From an uncultured Propionibacteriaceae bacterium (GTDB taxonomy: Bacteria > Actinomycetota > Actinomycetes > Propionibacteriales > Propionibacteriaceae): a DNA stretch of 10,092 bases. A program made the translations under genes and the position numbers. Shown one piece after another: positions 7,003-10,092 of the stretch (positions are counted from its first letter, which is position 1; each line of letters opens with the position of its first letter). The notes under the pieces are model-generated. The model saw only the letters and a list, made by a program, of their open reading frames with translations. It searched no databases and was not told where the DNA came from. Location: assembly GCA_936941515.1 (NCBI GenBank), contig CAKZJI010000049.1, positions 1 to 10,092 on the forward strand, given 5' to 3'.

Positions 7003-7617
7003 GCCGTGAAGGCGGAGCTGGAGGCGTTCCGCGTCGCGGGCGGATCGGTGCTGGTGCTGGCCTGCGACTCGGGTCGCGAGGGCTACGACGACCGCCCTGT
7101 CCTCGACGAACAGGGCTGGGCAACGCTCTACCGCAACCTCGATCGGATCGCCGAGGTATGCGCCGAGGCCGGTGTCACAGCATGCGTGCACCCGCACTGG
7201 GGCACCATGATCCAGAACGCCGACGAGGTCGAACGCATCCTGGACGAAACCTCCGTCGGACTATGCCTGGACACCGGCCACCTGATGGCCGGCGGAGCCG
7301 ACCCGGTGGACATCGTGCGACGCCACCCGGAGCGGGTCGCGATCGTGCATGCGAAGGATGTCCACAAGGAGCTCACCGACAAGCTCCTGACCGGGGAACT
7401 CACCTGGAGCGAAGGCATCCGGGCCGGAATGTTCGCCCCGATCGGCGGCGGTGACGTCGACTTCGCCACCATCGTCTCCCTGCTGAACGAGGTGGGCTTC
7501 GACGGCTACTGGGTGCTGGAGCAAGACATCATGCTCGACGAGGATCCCGCCCCCGGCGAGGGTCCCATCCACGACGCCCGCAGGTCCTTCGAGGCGCTGA
7601 AGTCCTTGGCGGTCTGA
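7003..7617 (+). pseudogene. TIM-barrel sugar phosphate isomerase/epimerase, 5'-truncated
   Basis: From about 7006 the frame encodes roughly 203 residues of an AP-endonuclease-2-like TIM barrel, close to IolE/IolH-type sugar phosphate isomerase/epimerases (usually about 280-300 residues). Counting from GTG 7006, visible motifs are VLVLACDSGREGYDDRP, H62/H64 in VHPHWGTM, D89/H92 in GLCLDTGHL, H115-D118 in VHAKDV, and E172 in WVLEQD. These contribute the metal and substrate site of the fold. The C-terminus is complete, but about 80-90 N-terminal residues (the first strands of the barrel) are missing. The GTG at 7006 lacks a ribosome site, and upstream sequence is antisense to the symporter fragment. 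An incomplete barrel is unlikely to fold. Its relatives work on inositol-type or keto-sugar intermediates, so an inositol locus may once have stood here. Confidence 0.85.
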
Positions 7618-7636
7618 ACGCCTCGGCTCCTTTTCT

Positions 7637-7687
7637 ACACGGGTTGAGCCGGGTCGCTGCTTCGTGGCGGCCCGGCTCAACCCGTGT
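7637..7687. terminator. 51-base hairpin with 17-bp perfect arms
   Basis: ACACGGGTTGAGCCGGG at 7637-7653 is exactly complementary to 7671-7687. The inner bases (7654-7660 with 7664-7670) pair further, with some G-T pairs, leaving a three-base loop TTC. This gives a stem of about 24 pairs. It follows the stop of the isomerase fragment by 19 bases and precedes the GntR promoter, so a role as a transcription stop or insulator is likely. There is no T-tract after it on either strand. Confidence 0.75.
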
Positions 7688-7724
7688 CACCATGTCCAAG
7701 CCGGGTAGCCCGATCCGCGCCCTG

Positions 7725-7759
7725 TTATCCAGCCAGATATTTCTAGTTACAATAGAAAT
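7725..7759 (+). promoter_or_regulatory. Leaderless-type promoter of the GntR operon
   Basis: TACAAT at 7748-7753 is a good -10 hexamer and ends six bases before the A of the ATG at 7760. The start codon therefore falls where transcription should begin. No Shine-Dalgarno sequence precedes the ATG, consistent with a leaderless mRNA, which is common in actinobacteria. A weak -35 candidate, TTATCC at 7725-7730, sits 17 bases upstream. Confidence 0.65.
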
Positions 7760-7761
7760 AT
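7737..7761. promoter_or_regulatory. Inverted-repeat operator over -10 box and start codon
   Basis: ATATTTCTA (7737-7745) and TAGAAATAT (7753-7761) are perfect inverted arms separated by GTTACAA. The A/T-rich element stands out from its G/C-rich surroundings. It covers the -10 hexamer and reaches into the ATG of the GntR gene. A dimeric GntR protein bound here would block RNA polymerase, so autorepression is likely. Confidence 0.75.
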
Positions 7762-8116
7762 GCTGTGGCGGGTCAACCCTTCGTCGCCCACTCCGCTCTT
7801 CGAGCAGGTGGCGGCCTCCGTGCGGCGAGCCATCGCGGACGGAACCCTCCACTCCAAGGAACGCCTGCCATCCGCGAAAGAGGTGGCGGCGGCCCTCGGC
7901 ATCAACATGCACACCGTGCTGCGCGCCTATCAACTGCTGCGCGACGAGGGGCTCATCGAGCTGCGCAAGGGCCGCGGAGCGGTCGTGCTCGCGACGACGC
8001 CAGGATTCTCCCGGCTCAGCGACCTGATCACCCAGACGCTGGCGGAGAGCAACCGGCTCGGGATCCCACTGGACGACCTCGTCCACATGTTCCGGGAAAG
8101 GACTGCACCACGATGA
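7760..8116 (+). CDS. GntR-family transcriptional regulator, YtrA type
   Basis: The 118-residue protein has a winged helix-turn-helix over about residues 10-78 (PLFEQVAASVRRAIADGTL, then LPSAKEVAAALGINMHTVLRAYQLL and GLIELRKGRGAVV). A short helical tail of about 40 residues follows. That tail is too small for a FadR, HutC or MocR effector domain, so this fits the YtrA subfamily, whose members usually repress adjacent membrane-protein or ABC-transporter genes and dimerise through the tail. The ATG at 7760 is the natural start because the domain begins a few residues in. The stop overlaps the start of the next gene (ATGA at 8113-8116), so the two are co-translated. It probably binds the inverted repeat over its own start. 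The effector is not evident. Confidence 0.95.
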   Translation: MLWRVNPSSPTPLFEQVAASVRRAIADGTLHSKERLPSAKEVAAALGINMHTVLRAYQLLRDEGLIELRKGRGAVVLATTPGFSRLSDLITQTLAESNRLGIPLDDLVHMFRERTAPR

Positions 8117-9153
8117 CCACACACGACACCGGATCCACCCTCCCCCCGCAACGCCCGTCGTCACGTCGACGCCGCGCACTCCTCATTCCCCTGGTCGTCG
8201 CCACCTGTTTCTCCGCCGGTTCAGCCGTGGCCATCTGGATGATCCGCGACGACCTACCCGCGCAGATCGCCGTGCACTGGGGAGCCGATGGCAGGGCGGA
8301 CAGCTTCACCGATCTGACCGGGGTCATCGCCGCAGGAACGGCCTTGTCCCTGCTCCTGCCGCTCGGCATGATCGGGCTCGGCGCGGCACTTCGGGAGGAG
8401 CACCGGATGAGCGGCATCGCAGCCGGGTTGGGTTCCTTCATCGCCACCCTGATGGCCCTGGTCGTACACGCGCAACGCGACTCCGCGTCCACTGGCGACG
8501 CATCGCCCGGCCTCGGCCTGGGAGTGGGCGCCGGGGTGGGAATCGGCATCGGACTACTCACCTGGCTCGTCACCCGCACCCCACGGGGAGAAGCCGTGGC
8601 GCTGACCGCCCCGCTGCACGACGAAACGAGGCAGCCCAAGACGGGCGATCGGATCGCCTGGACCGGTCGCACCACCACGGGCAGGATGATCTGGATCGTT
8701 CTTCCCATCCTGCTGATACCCGCCGGATCGATGGCCGTCATTTTCGCGGCACAGGGACACTGGAGCGCCGCTGTCGTCGCGTTGGCACTTGCCGCCCTCG
8801 GCGCGGTCTCGACGCTGGCCATCCACTCACGGGTGATCATCGACTTCCGCGGGATCAGGGTGGTCGGCCTCGGCATTGTCCGCTGGGTCAGTCTTCCATT
8901 GAGCGCTCTAGATGGCGCGACATCAACCACGGCATACCCCCTGGGCGATTTCGGCGGTTGGGGACGCCGCATCTCCCTCGACGGCACGACGGATGGTTTC
9001 GTCACCGCCGAGGGCCCGGCTCTCCGCATCGCCCGGGCGGAGGGAAAACCCCTGGTGATCACCGTCAGGGATGCCGAGACCGCGGCAACGGTGCTCAACA
9101 CCCTCATCCAGCGCAGAACGGTCACGTCCACACCTCGGGAAACGAGGATGTAA
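8113..9153 (+). CDS. DUF1648 multi-pass membrane protein with PH-like C-terminal domain
   Basis: The 346-residue protein starts at the ATG overlapping the GntR stop. A short cytoplasmic tail with RRRR precedes helix 1 (about 21-44). DLPAQIAVHWGADGRADSF (about 47-65) is the DUF1648 signature seen in SdpI-type proteins. Further hydrophobic segments lie near 70-92, 99-120, a Gly-rich one at 133-153, 192-213 and 218-237, giving about six helices. The last 105 residues (SRVIIDFRGIRVVGLGIVRWVSLPLSAL through VITVRDAETAATVLNTLIQRR) look like a small beta-rich PH-like domain on the membrane face. DUF1648 proteins next to small GntR regulators are a recurring arrangement. In Bacillus, SdpI gives immunity to a toxic peptide and controls its own repressor, but that function is only an analogy here. 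The exact role is unknown. Confidence 0.88.
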   Translation: MTTHDTGSTLPPQRPSSRRRRALLIPLVVATCFSAGSAVAIWMIRDDLPAQIAVHWGADGRADSFTDLTGVIAAGTALSLLLPLGMIGLGAALREEHRMSGIAAGLGSFIATLMALVVHAQRDSASTGDASPGLGLGVGAGVGIGIGLLTWLVTRTPRGEAVALTAPLHDETRQPKTGDRIAWTGRTTTGRMIWIVLPILLIPAGSMAVIFAAQGHWSAAVVALALAALGAVSTLAIHSRVIIDFRGIRVVGLGIVRWVSLPLSALDGATSTTAYPLGDFGGWGRRISLDGTTDGFVTAEGPALRIARAEGKPLVITVRDAETAATVLNTLIQRRTVTSTPRETRM

Positions 9154-9320
9154 CGGCCACCGAGGAGGTCGTCGACACCGCTGCATCACACACTCTGTCA
9201 TCGCCCCTTCAGAACGCTACGAGAGCGTTCCGCCCTGGGTATCGGGTTTTCTCTGAAACCTTCCGGAACATGCGGCTTCACGTCACGGTCTCGTCGCGCC
9301 CAACAGGCGGGCCTAAAAAT
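9154..9320. other. Intergenic region with small inverted repeats
   Basis: This stretch has no convincing gene. GAACGCT at 9212-9218 pairs with AGCGTTC at 9224-9230 around ACGAG. GGTTT/AAACC at 9245-9260 forms a second small stem, followed by the palindrome TTCCGGAA (9261-9268). The first hairpin is followed some 17 bases later by TTTT, so it may end the GntR/DUF1648 transcript, but the evidence is weak. Confidence 0.4.
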
Positions 9321-9321
9321 C

Positions 9322-9350
9322 TGATATCATTTTGACATCATCAGGAAGGA
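9322..9350 (+). promoter_or_regulatory. Extended -10 promoter and ribosome site of the SPFH gene
   Basis: TGATATCAT at 9322-9330 contains TGN plus TATCAT, an extended -10 element. No good -35 is seen, which an extended -10 can tolerate. Transcription would start near 9337. AGGAAGGA at 9343-9350 is a strong ribosome site six bases before the ATG. TGATATCA (9322-9329) and TGACATCA (9333-9340) are near-identical palindromic half-sites 11 bases apart and may be a regulator site. Confidence 0.55.
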
Positions 9351-9356
9351 TTCGAC

Positions 9357-10092
9357 ATGACCACCAACGTTCCGCTTCCCTCCACCCCGGATGTCGACGT
9401 GCATGAGCGCCGCGCCTGGACCATGCCCGGCCCCATCGGCCTGCTGGGAATCGTCGTGGCCGCCGGATTGATCGCCCTGGGCGTCCAGCAGTCCATCATC
9501 AAGAATCTGCCCCTGGGGCCGATCCTCATCGGGATCGGCGCCCTTGCAGTGGCCGTCCTCGCCTCCGGGGTGTGCATGCTCAGTCCCGGTGAAGCGAAGG
9601 TGCTGGAGTTCTTCGGCTCCTACGTGGGCACCGTCCGCAAGCCCGGCCTGTGGTTCGTGATCCCGTTCGTCGTCCAGAAGAAGATCTCGGTAAAGGTCCA
9701 CAACTTCGAGACCCACGAGTTGAAGGTCAATGACGCCGACGGCAACCCGATCAACATCGCCGCCATCGTCGTGTGGCAGGTCGCCGACACCGCGCAGGCA
9801 AAGTACGCCGTCGAGGACCACATTGACTTCGTGCGCGTCCAGTCCGAGGCGGCGCTGCGTCACATCGCGATGAGCCACCCCTACGACAACCAGGACACCG
9901 CGATCACGCTGCGCGGCGACACCGAGGTGATCGCCCAGGAGATGGCCAACGAGGTCGCCGAGCGGATCGCGCTGGCCGGGCTGCGTGTCGTCGAGACCCG
10001 GATCTCGTCGCTGGCCTACGCCTCCGAGATCGCCCAGGCGATGCTCCAGCGGCAGCAGGCCGACGCCATCATCGCGGCCCGCGAGAAGATCG
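9357..10092 (+). CDS. SPFH/Band 7 domain membrane protein, cut by window end
   Basis: The ATG at 9357, with a strong ribosome site, opens a frame that runs off the window after 245 codons. A basic and acidic N-terminus (about 1-22) precedes two hydrophobic segments (about 24-45 and 50-74), a likely membrane hairpin. The SPFH fold follows from LSPGEAKVLEFFGSYVGTVRKPGLWFVIPF through HELKVNDADGNPINIAAIVVWQV. The helical region ALRHIAMSHPYDN and [31 protein letters not shown] leads into the coiled part. Such proteins oligomerise at membranes and organise membrane regions or proteases; the specific role here is unknown. The fragment at 1157-1438 predicts that about 60 more residues follow, ending near 305 residues. 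The gene looks intact as far as visible. It follows the DUF1648 gene by 200 bases with its own promoter, so it is probably transcribed separately. Confidence 0.92.
   Translation, partial: MTTNVPLPSTPDVDVHERRAWTMPGPIGLLGIVVAAGLIALGVQQSIIKNLPLGPILIGIGALAVAVLASGVCMLSPGEAKVLEFFGSYVGTVRKPGLWFVIPFVVQKKISVKVHNFETHELKVNDADGNPINIAAIVVWQVADTAQAKYAVEDHIDFVRVQSEAALRHIAMSHPYDNQDTAITLRGDTEVIAQEMANEVAERIALAGLRVVETRISSLAYASEIAQAMLQRQQADAIIAAREKI

Noticed and set aside
6090..7454. A 454-codon open frame on the + strand across the acylase end, the symporter and the isomerase
   Set aside because: It crosses two terminator-like or junction elements and three known reading frames with no homology of its own.
6958..7617. 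A complete 219-residue isomerase starting at 6958
   Set aside because: The first 16 or so codons are antisense to the symporter fragment, and a TIM barrel of this family needs about 80-90 further N-terminal residues.
8028..9131. A 367-codon open frame on the - strand opposite the DUF1648 gene
   Set aside because: Its composition is Arg/Ser/Pro-rich and featureless. The + strand protein has a DUF1648 signature and coherent membrane helices.
1..10092. CRISPR array, tRNA or rRNA genes, insertion sequence, prophage or toxin-antitoxin pair
   Set aside because: No regularly spaced repeats, cloverleaf-like segments, transposase or integrase motifs, or typical small toxin-antitoxin pairs were seen on reading both strands by eye; very small or divergent examples could be missed.

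Overview
The window reads as chromosomal DNA of a high-GC Actinomycetota. Genes are dense and strongly G/C-biased at third codon positions. It has a NarL-type two-component pair, a YtrA-type GntR regulator with a leaderless-style promoter, and strong hairpins without U-tracts between genes. A member of the Propionibacteriales is a reasonable guess, but nothing seen fixes the genus. No tRNA, rRNA, CRISPR array, transposase, integrase or phage gene was recognised.

Layout from left to right: (1) 25-1131 (+) encodes a DUF4143-type protein whose N-terminal P-loop ATPase part is almost entirely absent. (2) 1157-1438 (+) is a headless 3' fragment of an SPFH/Band 7 gene. (3) 1488-2135 and 2128-3315 (both -) form an overlapping response regulator / histidine kinase operon. 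(4) 3505-6246 (+), divergent from the kinase, is a membrane-anchored penicillin-acylase-family Ntn hydrolase. It ends in a perfect 34-base palindrome. (5) 6318-6998 (-) is the C-terminal part of a PutP-type sodium/solute symporter, and about 7000-7617 (+) is the C-terminal part of a TIM-barrel sugar phosphate isomerase/epimerase. Both have lost their 5' ends at a common joint near 6990-7006. A 51-base hairpin follows. (6) 7760-8116 and 8113-9153 (+) are a GntR repressor and a DUF1648 membrane protein, coupled by an ATGA overlap. (7) 9357 to the window end (+) is the first 245 codons of an apparently intact SPFH/Band 7 membrane protein.

Three working modules stand out: the two-component system with its divergent extracytoplasmic acylase, the GntR/DUF1648 operon that probably represses itself, and the SPFH scaffold protein. 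Around them is a set of broken genes. The SPFH fragment at 1160 is a 92 %-identical direct repeat of the SPFH gene at 9987, 8,827 bp away, so the window lies between two copies of one gene family. I see no complete unknown defence or mobile system. The most informative features are the rearrangement scars, the P-loop-less DUF4143 protein, the operator over the GntR start codon and the large palindromes.
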